The notes below the pieces were generated by a model, which was not told the origin of the DNA, did no database searches, and worked only from the letters and a program-made list of their open reading frames with translations. The position numbers were made by a program, and so were the translations under genes. Positions 7,345-15,121 of a stretch of DNA of 42,707 nucleotides are shown one piece after another. Every line of letters starts with the position of its first letter. Within the stretch, counting starts at the first letter, position 1. The stretch comes from Lachnospiraceae bacterium (GTDB lineage Bacteria > Bacillota > Clostridia > Lachnospirales > Lachnospiraceae), in contig JAAWAV010000029.1 of the NCBI GenBank assembly GCA_022792335.1, forward strand, positions 1 to 42,707. The letters run 5' to 3'.

Positions 7345-8688
7345 TTATAAACGTGCAAGCAGCGCTTCTCTCTGAGCTTCATAGCCGGGTTTTCCAAGCA
7401 ATGCAAACATATTTTTCTTATAGCTCTCCACGCCAGGCTGATTGAAAGGATTCACCCCCAGAATATAGCCGCTGACTCCACAAGCAAACTCATAGAAATA
7501 GAACAGCTCGCCGAGGAAAAATTCGTCCTGTTTCGGAACGGAAACCTTCAGATTGGGCACCTGGCCATCCGTATGGGCCAGAATGGTTCCGTTCATGGCG
7601 TTTTTGTGGACAAAATCCAGATTCTTTCCTGCCAGATAATTCAATCCGTCCAGGTCTTCCTCTTCTGCCTCAATAAAAATTTCCGCAGCAGGAGCTTCCA
7701 CAGAAATCACCGTCTCCATCAGATTTCTGGAGCCGTCCTGAATAAATTGTCCCATTGAATGAAGATCCGCTGTCAAATCCACAGCCGCCGGGAAAATTCC
7801 TCTCTGATCCTTTCCTTCGCTCTCTCCATAAAGCTGTTTCCACCACTCTGCCACATAGTGCAGGCTAGGTTCATAATTGGCCGTGATCTCGATACATTTC
7901 CCTTTTCTCAGAAGGATGTTGCGCACTGCCGCATACTGGAGGGCGTCATTGGACTCAAAGTCATTGTTCAGCGCCCGCTCCCTGCCTGAAGCCGCCCCTT
8001 CCATCAGCTTATCGATATCCGCTCCGCTGACCGCAATGGGCAAAAGTCCAACTGCCGTCAGTACGGAAAACCGTCCGCCCACATCGTCCGGTACCACAAA
8101 GGTTTCATATCCTTCCTTGTCCGACAAGGTTTTTAAGGCTCCTCTCGCCTTATCCGTAGTCGCATAGATTCTCTTTCTGGCTTCTTCTACTCCATATTTC
8201 TCTGTAAGGACTTTCTTCAGAATACGGAAAGCAATCGCCGGCTCCGTGGTTGTCCCTGATTTTGAAATCACATTGAGAGAGAAATCCTTTCCATCCAAGA
8301 GCTGGATCAGATCGTTCATATATGTGGTACTAATATTATTGCCCACAAAATAAATCTCCGGAGTTTTTCTGGCTTCCTTTGCCATACAGTTATAGAAATT
8401 GTTTTTCAGAAACTCAATGGCCGCTCTGGCTCCCAGGTAGGAGCCGCCAATACCGATCACTAAAAGTACGTCGGAATCAGACTGAATCTTTGCCGCTGCT
8501 TTTTTGATTCTCGCAAATTCTTCCTTATCATAATCTACCGGCAAGTCAATCCATCCAAGAAAATCGTTTCCCGCGCCTGTTCTCGACACCAGCACTTCTT
8601 TTGCGTCAAGCGCCAACTTTTTCATATTCTTCATCTCGTCTTCTGAAATAAAGGGCGCCGTCTTACTGTAATCAAATGTTACCTGCAT
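7345..8688 (-). CDS. pgi: Glucose-6-phosphate isomerase
   Basis: The enzyme interconverts glucose 6-phosphate and fructose 6-phosphate in glycolysis. At 447 residues it matches the compact Firmicute form. The phosphate-binding S-K-S-G-T-T-T-E (near residue 140) and the segment V-G-G-R-F-S-V-L-T (near 207) are complete, and the catalytic glutamate region follows (Y-G-E-S-E-G-K). The frame is open for nine more codons upstream, but ATG at 8688 is preferred because AGGAGAAAAGG sits directly before it, encoded by those extra codons. A 17-bp-spaced promoter lies upstream. It is a single gene closed by the terminator at 7279-7312. Confidence 0.96.
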   Translation of the reverse strand: MQVTFDYSKTAPFISEDEMKNMKKLALDAKEVLVSRTGAGNDFLGWIDLPVDYDKEEFARIKKAAAKIQSDSDVLLVIGIGGSYLGARAAIEFLKNNFYNCMAKEARKTPEIYFVGNNISTTYMNDLIQLLDGKDFSLNVISKSGTTTEPAIAFRILKKVLTEKYGVEEARKRIYATTDKARGALKTLSDKEGYETFVVPDDVGGRFSVLTAVGLLPIAVSGADIDKLMEGAASGRERALNNDFESNDALQYAAVRNILLRKGKCIEITANYEPSLHYVAEWWKQLYGESEGKDQRGIFPAAVDLTADLHSMGQFIQDGSRNLMETVISVEAPAAEIFIEAEEEDLDGLNYLAGKNLDFVHKNAMNGTILAHTDGQVPNLKVSVPKQDEFFLGELFYFYEFACGVSGYILGVNPFNQPGVESYKKNMFALLGKPGYEAQREALLARL

Positions 8689-8735
8689 ACCTTTTCTCCT
8701 TCTTGTAGACCTCATCTTCTGAGGTATTTGTACTT

Positions 8736-8764
8736 ATTATACAAAATTACGTTCCATTTCGCAA
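8736..8764 (-). promoter_or_regulatory. Vegetative promoter of pgi
   Basis: On the minus strand TTGCGA (8764-8759) and TATAAT (8741-8736) are separated by 17 bases. Transcription would begin around 8729, 41 bases before the chosen pgi start. Confidence 0.75.
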
Positions 8765-8803
8765 GGGTGAATAGGGCTATTCTTACAAGTTTGCTTCCCC
8801 CTT

Positions 8804-9703
8804 TTACGATTCATATAAATATTCCTGTATAATATCCTCAATCAGATGTTCTTCTTCCTCTGTCAGTTTTCTCCCTCCGTCGTCTCCTCTACGTCCGGCG
8901 GCAATTCGTTCCAGCCTCTCTCTCAAAAATACGGCATCCTGTTCTCGTCCTGCTGCTTCCTCCCGTATTCGCAGTTCTTCCTGCTGCTCTGCAGCGGCTG
9001 CTACTTCCTTCCTGGTTCCGGAACGTCCATTCCCGATGAGTGCATCTATCTCTGAAAATGCGTTTGCAATATCCTCCTTTGAAAATAGACTGTCATTTTC
9101 CGCTTCGTCTTCCAGCCTTTCGCTCTCAAATATCCCCCCGTCTCCGGAATACCCGCCCTCCGGAAGCGGCATATTGGCAGCTTGTCCCAGTTCCAGACGG
9201 CCGGCCAATGTATTTTCAAAATAGTCTCTCATCTGCAAGAGAAGCCGCCCTTTCTTTCCCTGCGTATTACAAATCCCCTCCCAAAGAACCATCCCTCCTC
9301 CCAGCAATATACCGGAAGCTGCATACAGTGTCACAATCTCCATTGTATCCGAATACCAATAAGTCATAAAAGCGGCTGTCAGGCCTCCCAGGCATACGGT
9401 AGCCGCTGCCAGGCTGTTTAACCTCGATAGGCGGGACAGGCGGATTCCCATAAATCGGTATTGCCCCAGGTTTTTTTCCACATAAACGGGAATATTTCCC
9501 ACTCCGCTTCCGGAACGGTATGTATTTTCAAATTTGAGTTTCCACTGTTTTAAATATTTATCTCTGGCGGTTCCCATGTTTTGCGACTGTTTGATCAATT
9601 TCCTGTATCTTCCGTTTACCAGAAATTTGCTTAAAGCTCCAAGTATGCTAACTACCAGCATCAGATAAAGCACCTTTCCTGTCTCCAAAAATTCCAATAC
9701 CAT
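8804..9703 (-). CDS. Membrane protein with charged C-terminal tail, unknown function
   Basis: This 299-residue protein has hydrophobic segments at about 10-28, 97-116 and 122-141. The last 150 residues are hydrophilic and strongly charged, rich in Glu, Arg and Ala, ending in an acidic amphipathic helix (E-E-E-E-H-L-I-E-D-I-I-Q-E-Y-L). It has no catalytic motif that I recognise. The first hydrophobic segment followed by basic residues suggests an N-terminal anchor with a cytoplasmic loop before the second pair. It sits between pgi and mtnN on the same strand without being tightly linked to either. Confidence 0.75.
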   Translation of the reverse strand: MVLEFLETGKVLYLMLVVSILGALSKFLVNGRYRKLIKQSQNMGTARDKYLKQWKLKFENTYRSGSGVGNIPVYVEKNLGQYRFMGIRLSRLSRLNSLAAATVCLGGLTAAFMTYWYSDTMEIVTLYAASGILLGGGMVLWEGICNTQGKKGRLLLQMRDYFENTLAGRLELGQAANMPLPEGGYSGDGGIFESERLEDEAENDSLFSKEDIANAFSEIDALIGNGRSGTRKEVAAAAEQQEELRIREEAAGREQDAVFLRERLERIAAGRRGDDGGRKLTEEEEHLIEDIIQEYLYES

Positions 9704-9877
9704 GATGTTTCCCCTTTCTCATCCGGACTTCTTCCGGTTTTTCGAATCTGCTCCGGCGTTCTTCGTGGCTTCCGGAGATTGTCCCCATTGTATACCACAG
9801 AACCGTTGGATGAGAAGAAAAATCGTTCGTATTTTTCCGACAGGATCTTCCATGAGCCTTCATCCTGAAGGCAGGAT

Positions 9878-10576
9878 TTATAACTTGAAGTTCTTCACCA
9901 TAGCCTTCATGAGGGCTACAGTATGGGAAATAGCCTTTGCCTCAAACTCCGGATAGTCCATAGAAGCGCTTCCATCCGCTTTGTCAGAGATCGCCCGTAC
10001 CACCAGAAAAGGAATCCCGTTCAGGTATGCCGTCTGTCCGATGGCGGCTCCCTCCATCTCTGTACAAAAACCGTCAAAAGTATCCTCCAACCATTCTTTC
10101 TTTCTGCTATCGGCAATAAACTGATCTCCGCTTAAGACTCTTCCCCTGAACGTCTTAATGTCAGGGTTTACCTTAGCACAGCAGTCCTCTGCGCACTGGA
10201 GCAGCCGTTCATCTGCCCGGAAAGCCAAAGTATCCATTCTGGGGATCTGTCCGACAGGATAGCCAAACGCTTCTGCTTCCACATCATGCTGCAGGGTATC
10301 TGTAGACAGAACAATGTCTCCAATGTCAATCTGTGCCTTTAAGGATCCCGCAATTCCTGTATTGATTACAGCTTCTACCCCGTAAATATCGGTCAAAATC
10401 TGCGTACAGATTCCTGCATTTACTTTCCCAATCCCACTTCGTACCACTACCACTGAGCAGCCTTCCAGAATCCCTTTTACAAAATCCATGGAAGCTCTGG
10501 TTTCCACGGAAACATCTTCCATACTTTCCTTTAACTGATTAACTTCTTCCTCCATGGCGCCAATGATTCCTATCAT
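9878..10576 (-). CDS. mtnN: 5'-methylthioadenosine/S-adenosylhomocysteine nucleosidase
   Basis: This enzyme cleaves adenine from methylthioadenosine and S-adenosylhomocysteine in methionine salvage and the activated methyl cycle. The 232-residue length is standard. Visible signatures are M-I-G-I-I-G-A-M-E-E-E at the N-terminus with the catalytic acidic residue, the G-x-A-G-S loop near residue 78, E-M-E-G-A-A near 175 that binds ribose, and A-I-S-D-K-A near 199 with the catalytic aspartate that protonates the adenine. AGGAGGAG precedes the start with seven bases of spacing. Confidence 0.95.
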   Translation of the reverse strand: MIGIIGAMEEEVNQLKESMEDVSVETRASMDFVKGILEGCSVVVVRSGIGKVNAGICTQILTDIYGVEAVINTGIAGSLKAQIDIGDIVLSTDTLQHDVEAEAFGYPVGQIPRMDTLAFRADERLLQCAEDCCAKVNPDIKTFRGRVLSGDQFIADSRKKEWLEDTFDGFCTEMEGAAIGQTAYLNGIPFLVVRAISDKADGSASMDYPEFEAKAISHTVALMKAMVKNFKL

Positions 10577-10954
10577 CTTTCTACTCCTCCTATGCTTTCT
10601 TTATTTTCTTTCTATTTTGTACATCTTCATCTGATGCTTTCTCTTACTGATTTTTTTCCTTTCTTTCCTTACCGCCTTTTTCTTTTGGCTCTTTTCTGCC
10701 AAACGCTTTCCAGTTCCCTTTTTCTAACAGACGCCTTCCAGCCTTTCTCCCCGGTGCTCCTCTTTCATCTACTTCTCTCCGTTTTCCTCTTTCCGTCCGC
10801 TTCTTTTGTCCTTTCACTCTTTTATCAGTCCCTTTTGATTTCTCCCAGGTGTTTTTCCGACCGCCTCGTCTCTTAATTATATTCACCTTCAGAAAATCGG
10901 GCAAGCTTTAATCCCTAGTAATAAAAAAGTACAATTTTCTTTTTTCCCATTTTA
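10577..10954. other. Intergenic low-complexity pyrimidine-rich tract
   Basis: The plus strand is again C/T-rich over about 10580-10870. The minus strand holds an 86-codon frame (10644-10904, TTG start) whose product is nearly all Lys, Arg, Glu and Gly; I regard this as a by-product of the purine bias. No gene is supported. The last part holds the promoter of the TSCPD/murG unit. Confidence 0.55.
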
Positions 10955-10963
10955 TGCTATACT
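10955..10963 (+). promoter_or_regulatory. Extended -10 promoter of the TSCPD/murG unit
   Basis: TG-C-TATACT at 10955-10963 is a good extended -10 element in an AT-rich context, with no clear -35. It lies 25 bases before the start codon at 10989. Confidence 0.55.
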
Positions 10964-10988
10964 GACCTAAAAGGAGGTAAATACCATC

Positions 10989-11237
10989 ATGAATACTTAT
11001 AAGACGAAAGGCGTATGCAGCCGTGAAATCCGATTTGAAATCGAAAACAATACCATCAAGGCCGTACAATTCGTAGGCGGTTGTGCCGGTAACACCCAGG
11101 GTGTTGCCAGACTGATTGAGGGCATGAGCGTGGACGAAGCTATCCGGCGGATTGACGGCATCGACTGTGCCGGACGTGGGACCTCATGTCCGGATCAGCT
11201 CGCAAAAGCTTTAAAGGAATATCAGGAAACTCATTAA
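10989..11237 (+). CDS. TSCPD domain protein (TIGR03905 family)
   Basis: The 82-residue protein matches the small stand-alone TSCPD family: a Cys14 near the start, G-G-C-A-G-N at residues 36-41, and the name-giving region G-x-x-C-x-G-R-G-T-S-C-P-D-Q-L near 58-72. The four conserved cysteines suggest metal or redox chemistry; related C-terminal domains occur in class II ribonucleotide reductases. The function of the stand-alone protein is not known. AAAGGAGG precedes the ATG by about ten bases. murG starts 15 bases after its stop, so the two are likely cotranscribed. Confidence 0.88.
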   Translation: MNTYKTKGVCSREIRFEIENNTIKAVQFVGGCAGNTQGVARLIEGMSVDEAIRRIDGIDCAGRGTSCPDQLAKALKEYQETH

Positions 11238-11252
11238 ATCCAGGAGCAGACC

Positions 11253-12320
11253 ATGAAAAAAATCATACTGACAGGCGGAGGCACCGCCGGACATGTCACC
11301 CCCAATCTCGCCCTGATTCCATCGCTTTTGGAACAAGGCTATGACATCCGTTATATCGGTTCTCTTAAAGGAATTGAAAAAGAACTCATTGAAAAGGCCG
11401 GAATCCCTTATGACGGAATTTCTTCCGGAAAGCTGAGGCGTTATTTCAGCCTGAAAAACTTTACGGATCCTTTCCGTATTCTAAAGGGATATTTTCAGGC
11501 AAGAAAAATTCTAAAACGTCAGAAGCCTGACGTGATTTTTTCCAAAGGCGGTTTTGTAGCCGTCCCAGTTGTCCTTGCCGCCAGAAAGCGCCATATTCCC
11601 GTTATCATCCATGAATCTGATATGACGCCCGGACTGGCAAACCGCCTGTGTATCTCCTCCGCAAGGAAGGTCTGCTGCAACTTTCCAGAAACTTTAAAAT
11701 ACCTTCCGGAAGGAAAAGCCGTACTGACCGGCTCTCCCATCCGCCGGGAACTTCTAAGCGGTTCCCCTCTTTCCGGCTTCCGTTTCACAGGCCTTTCTCC
11801 TGAAAAGCCTATACTCCTTGTCATTGGCGGAAGCCTCGGTTCCGTTCGGGTGAATACTGCTGTCCGGAACATTCTGCCCACGCTCTTAAAAGACTGGCAG
11901 GTTATACACTTATGCGGCAAAGGAAATTTGGACGAATCTCTGAAAAATCTGAAACATTATGTCCAGTACGAGTATGTCAGCGCTCAGCTTAAAGATTTGT
12001 TTGCTATTTCCGATCTGATGATTTCCCGGGCCGGAGCCAATGCCATCTGTGAGATTCTGGCTCTGAGAAAACCCAACATTCTGATACCTCTGTCAGCCGC
12101 CGCCAGCCGTGGTGATCAACTCCTCAATGCGGAGTCTTTCAAAAAGCAGGGCTTCAGCGAAGTTCTGGAAGAGGAACATTTGACGGATCAAACGCTTCTC
12201 GAACTTATTGAAAAAGTTCATGCTCACAGAACGGATTATATAAAAGCCATGGATAGTAGCCAAACTGCTGATTCCATTGGCACGATTATCCGGCTTTTAA
12301 ACGAGGCAGGCGGCTTTTAG
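11253..12320 (+). CDS. murG: UDP-GlcNAc:undecaprenyl-PP-MurNAc-pentapeptide GlcNAc transferase
   Basis: MurG adds GlcNAc to lipid I to make lipid II on the inner face of the membrane, the last cytoplasmic step of peptidoglycan precursor synthesis. The 355-residue protein is a GT-B glycosyltransferase with the N-terminal G-G-G-T-A-G-H-V-x-P loop (residues 8-17), H-E-S-D near 120 in the lipid-binding lobe, and in the second lobe G-G-S-L-G-S (near 193) and the donor site R-A-G-A-N-A-I-C-E (near 260). It lies outside a division and cell wall (dcw) cluster, following a TSCPD gene, as is common in Clostridia. Confidence 0.96.
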   Translation: MKKIILTGGGTAGHVTPNLALIPSLLEQGYDIRYIGSLKGIEKELIEKAGIPYDGISSGKLRRYFSLKNFTDPFRILKGYFQARKILKRQKPDVIFSKGGFVAVPVVLAARKRHIPVIIHESDMTPGLANRLCISSARKVCCNFPETLKYLPEGKAVLTGSPIRRELLSGSPLSGFRFTGLSPEKPILLVIGGSLGSVRVNTAVRNILPTLLKDWQVIHLCGKGNLDESLKNLKHYVQYEYVSAQLKDLFAISDLMISRAGANAICEILALRKPNILIPLSAAASRGDQLLNAESFKKQGFSEVLEEEHLTDQTLLELIEKVHAHRTDYIKAMDSSQTADSIGTIIRLLNEAGGF

Positions 12321-12329
12321 CCGTCTGCC
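12305..12329 (+). terminator. Weak terminator overlapping the murG stop
   Basis: GGCAGGCGGC at 12305-12314 pairs with GCCGTCTGCC at 12320-12329 with one G-T pair and a five-base loop containing the stop codon. The following T run is broken, so efficiency is uncertain. Confidence 0.4.
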
Positions 12330-12364
12330 CGGCCTTTATACTTTCGTCTTTCTTATACGATTGC

Positions 12365-12784
12365 TTATTCTAGCGCCTCCCTGATACTTTCAGAAAGTTC
12401 CGCCAGTTCTTCTCCGGAAGGTTTTCCAGGCTCCCAGCTTACCATCTTGGGCCCCCCTTCATATCTTGGTATCACATGCATGTGAAAATGAAATACGGTC
12501 TGTCCCGCGGCCTCTCCATTGTTCTGAACCAGATTAAATCCGGCGCATCCCAGACTCTTTTTCATCGCCCTACCGATTTTCGCTGCCAGACCAAGCACTT
12601 TGGAAGAAGTTTTTTCATCCAGCGCAAGCAGATCTGCAAAATGATTTTTCGGCAGGATAAGCGCATGCCCTTTCGAAGCCGGCCCCAAATCCAAGATCAC
12701 CCGGAACTCGTCGTCTTCGTAAACGGTAGCCGCTGGAATTTCTCCATTTGCTATTTTACAGAAAATGCAGTTTTCATCTCTCAT
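12365..12784 (-). CDS. HIT family nucleotide-binding protein
   Basis: The 139-residue protein carries the histidine triad H99-F-H101-M-H103-V-I-P, the nucleotide-phosphate binding and hydrolysis site of HIT (Hint) enzymes, plus the N-terminal C6-x-x-C9 pair found in many bacterial members as a zinc site. The stretch G-H-A-L-I-L-P-K-N-H-F is also typical. Likely activity is hydrolysis of purine nucleoside phosphoramidates or dinucleotides; the substrate in the cell is unknown. It is convergent with murG. Confidence 0.93.
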   Translation of the reverse strand: MRDENCIFCKIANGEIPAATVYEDDEFRVILDLGPASKGHALILPKNHFADLLALDEKTSSKVLGLAAKIGRAMKKSLGCAGFNLVQNNGEAAGQTVFHFHMHVIPRYEGGPKMVSWEPGKPSGEELAELSESIREALE

Positions 12785-12974
12785 TTTTCTCTCTCCTGTT
12801 TCTTCAAGCTTTCGCTGTTTTTATGAGCTTTATCGTCGATTGACCAGGACATTCTCGCTCTAAATCACATGACCCGTCCGTTTTTGGTCTTGTCCTCTAT
12901 CGACATATCTCCAGTTTACATTTATCCTGTCTGTTTGTAAACGATTCTCGAAAAATTTTCTTTATGCAACCATT
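12785..12974. other. Intergenic region with a sequence resembling the 6699 element arm
   Basis: No gene is seen. Bases 12834-12857 match the outer arm 6702-6725 at about 20 of 24 positions (C-G-T-C-G-x-T-T-G-A-C-x-A-G-G-A-C-A-T). A loosely complementary partner is present near 12886-12906. This may be a degenerate relative of the structured element. Confidence 0.4.
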
Positions 12975-13391
12975 CTATTGAAAAGGAAAATCTTCCATGG
13001 TTTCTGGAAGTTCCAGAAAACCGTCGTCTGTTTCTTCTGTCTGTAAAGAAACCGGTAAAACGGATGAGACGGATTTTTTCTCTGCAAACTCCTGTTCCGC
13101 TACTACAACCTCCATTGTATAGATTTTCTGTCCGTCTTTATTAACGTAACTTCCTGTCTGAATTTTTCCGCTTACCAAAAGCTTCATCCCCTGGTGGAGA
13201 TATTTTTCTGCAAACTCCGCGCCTTTTCGAAATACTACGCAAGGGACAAAATCTGCTGGCTGATCCCCTCCGTTTTTTCTATACCGATTTACTGCCAGCG
13301 TATATCTGGCTACAGCCACAGATGGATCCCCATGCGTATAGCGGACATCCGGATCTCTTGTCAAACGTCCCATCAAAACTACTTTATTCAT
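12975..13391 (-). CDS. ssb: Single-stranded DNA-binding protein (SSB), probably a paralogue
   Basis: The first 105 residues form the OB fold of bacterial SSB: M-N-K-V-V-L-M-G-R-L-T-R-D-P-D at the start and G-K-I-Q-T-G-S-Y-x-N-x-D-G near 75-90. The C-terminal linker is short. The protein ends D-F-P-F-Q, resembling the acidic tip that recruits replication and repair proteins, but with one glutamine after the phenylalanine that is normally last. At 138 residues it is shorter than most housekeeping SSBs, so I expect another copy beside rpsF/rpsR elsewhere. Confidence 0.92.
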   Translation of the reverse strand: MNKVVLMGRLTRDPDVRYTHGDPSVAVARYTLAVNRYRKNGGDQPADFVPCVVFRKGAEFAEKYLHQGMKLLVSGKIQTGSYVNKDGQKIYTMEVVVAEQEFAEKKSVSSVLPVSLQTEETDDGFLELPETMEDFPFQ

Positions 13392-13621
13392 AATTTTCTT
13401 TTCCTTTCACTTTTATTTTTTTCTTATATTTCTCTCTGTTCTTCTGTTATTCTCTATTTTTCTCAAAAATAACGTCTTTTTCTACCTTATTTTTAATATA
13501 TTTCGTTCTTTTTGGTCCGGTTTTGTCGACCGATTTCATTTGCCTTATTTTGCCTTAAATGCTACTCTGCTAATATACAAAATGGGAAAATAGGTTTTAT
13601 GCTGAAAGGCATGGTAAAAGA

Positions 13622-14425
13622 ATGGATATCGATAATAAAAAGAAAGAGATAAATGGATGGAGCCTGGAGATTCAAAAACTCCAAAAAGAAAATCAGGAGT
13701 TAATAAAGCGGCTCGAATCCTCGGAAACAGGCATGCAAACTTCTTTGTCCGTCATCTCTCACGAGCTTCGCAATACCCTAACACTCCTTGCGGGTTCTGC
13801 CCGTTTTCTGGAACAAGATCATCCGGAACTTGTTTCCGATAAAAACTGGAAAAATCTGTGGACCGATCTCCTCCATATACAGGCCTTTCTGACAGAATTG
13901 TCCTCTTTCCGGTCTATGCAGGAGATCTCCCTTTCCAGACAGCTTTGCGATCTGAATACTGTTCTCCGGGAAATCTGCCGGGACTGTCAGTCCCTGTTTG
14001 ATGGGGTTCACAAGCATTTAATCTTTTTATGTCCTAAAATGCCTACAGTTCTCTATGCCGACAGCAGAAAGCTGTCCCACGTATTTACCAACCTGATTAA
14101 AAATGGCATGGAAGCACTAGATTCTGAAGGGACGGTTTCTCTTCGTATTCGAGAGGCTTCCCAGAAAGAAACTGCCCTGATGAATAATACTGTGGACGCT
14201 GCCGCTATCGAAGTGAAAGATACCGGGATAGGGCTTTCAGCGGAACAGCAGGAGAAAATCTTTGATCCATTTTACACGGAAAAATCAGGGGGAACTGGTC
14301 TTGGTCTTTCTATTGCACAGACCATTGTAAAAGCCCACTCCGGTTTCATCACCGTAGCCTCTTCTCCCGGAAAGGGAACTGCTTTTACTGTTCTACTCCC
14401 CAAACTTCCGGCTATTTCCGAATGA
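13622..14425 (+). CDS. Soluble sensor histidine kinase
   Basis: The 267-residue protein has an N-terminal coiled-coil stretch (residues 5-40), a dimerisation/phospho-acceptor helix with S46-H47-E-L-R-N-T-L (His47 is the likely phosphorylation site), and a HATPase domain: the N-box at 153-165 (F-T-N-L-I-K-N-G), the G1 box D200-T-G-I-G, the F box D-P-F-Y-T, and the G2 box G-G-T-G-L-G-L-S (223-230). No membrane segment or known sensory domain is present. In overall type it resembles the cytoplasmic kinases of the Spo0A phosphorelay. No response regulator gene adjoins it. The ribosome binding site is weak (AAAGG). Confidence 0.9.
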   Translation: MDIDNKKKEINGWSLEIQKLQKENQELIKRLESSETGMQTSLSVISHELRNTLTLLAGSARFLEQDHPELVSDKNWKNLWTDLLHIQAFLTELSSFRSMQEISLSRQLCDLNTVLREICRDCQSLFDGVHKHLIFLCPKMPTVLYADSRKLSHVFTNLIKNGMEALDSEGTVSLRIREASQKETALMNNTVDAAAIEVKDTGIGLSAEQQEKIFDPFYTEKSGGTGLGLSIAQTIVKAHSGFITVASSPGKGTAFTVLLPKLPAISE

Positions 14426-14496
14426 AATCTGTCCTGCCCTGCACAAGTTCCGGCAAAAAGCCAGGCACGCACAACATTCTTTTCTCAAATCGTGTG

Positions 14497-15087
14497 CTAG
14501 GGAACAAGGAACCCACACAAAAGTCCACACAAAATGCCTCCGATATGAGCCGCCATATTGATTTCTGCATTGGCCATCCCGCTGTAAAGCATTATGAATA
14601 TCATAAAAAGCACTCGTTCTCTGCGAATTTCTGGTATTTTCCCCCGCCTTTCCAGTACCATAAAGCAAAGTATACCAACCAGTGCAAACACTGCTCCGGA
14701 AGCGCCTGCAGACACCACACTCTTTTTCAGGAAACGACACCAGAATACAGTTGCCACATTTCCGGCAAGCCCCCCGGCAAAATAAACGACTAACACCCGA
14801 AGAGTACCAAGCCTCTGCTCCAGGACATCCCCTACAGCCATCAGCATAAGGAGATTGCTCCCCAGATGATAAATATCAAAATGCATAAACATGGAAGTAA
14901 GCAGTCGGTACCATCCTCCAACGTACTCCCCTGCATTCATATAAAGGGCGCCCCACTCAATCATGACCGATGTATCCCCTTCTGCCCTCACTGCCGCAAG
15001 GAATAAAAAATATCCAATATTGACAGCCGCCAATCCAAACACTCCATATGGATGACGTTTCTTTTCCGTAAATCCTGAATCATTCAT
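14497..15087 (-). CDS. Rhomboid family intramembrane serine protease
   Basis: From the ATG at 15087 the protein has 196 residues and about six membrane helices. The catalytic dyad is visible: Ser130 in G-A-S-G-A-V-F-A and His181 in A-A-H-I-G-G. The H74-x-x-x-N78 motif that forms the oxyanion site is also present. Rhomboids cut transmembrane segments of client proteins. The frame is open upstream to a TTG at 15144, but the ATG is preferred because GAGGAG lies nine bases before it. It is the last gene of the Tad pilus cluster, so a pilus component such as a TadE-like protein is a possible substrate; that is inference from position only. Confidence 0.92.
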   Translation of the reverse strand: MNDSGFTEKKRHPYGVFGLAAVNIGYFLFLAAVRAEGDTSVMIEWGALYMNAGEYVGGWYRLLTSMFMHFDIYHLGSNLLMLMAVGDVLEQRLGTLRVLVVYFAGGLAGNVATVFWCRFLKKSVVSAGASGAVFALVGILCFMVLERRGKIPEIRRERVLFMIFIMLYSGMANAEINMAAHIGGILCGLLCGFLVP

Positions 15088-15121
15088 ATCGTAGACTCCT
15101 CTTTTCCTGAGGACCACCTTA

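Noticed and set aside
10644..10904. 86-codon Lys/Arg/Gly-rich frame on the minus strand
   Set aside because: TTG start, same base-bias artefact as at 5130-5354, overlaps the leader of the TSCPD/murG unit.
13520..13535. TGTCGAC, close to a Spo0A box
   Set aside because: One mismatch in a 7-base motif is expected often by chance; no supporting symmetry or second box.
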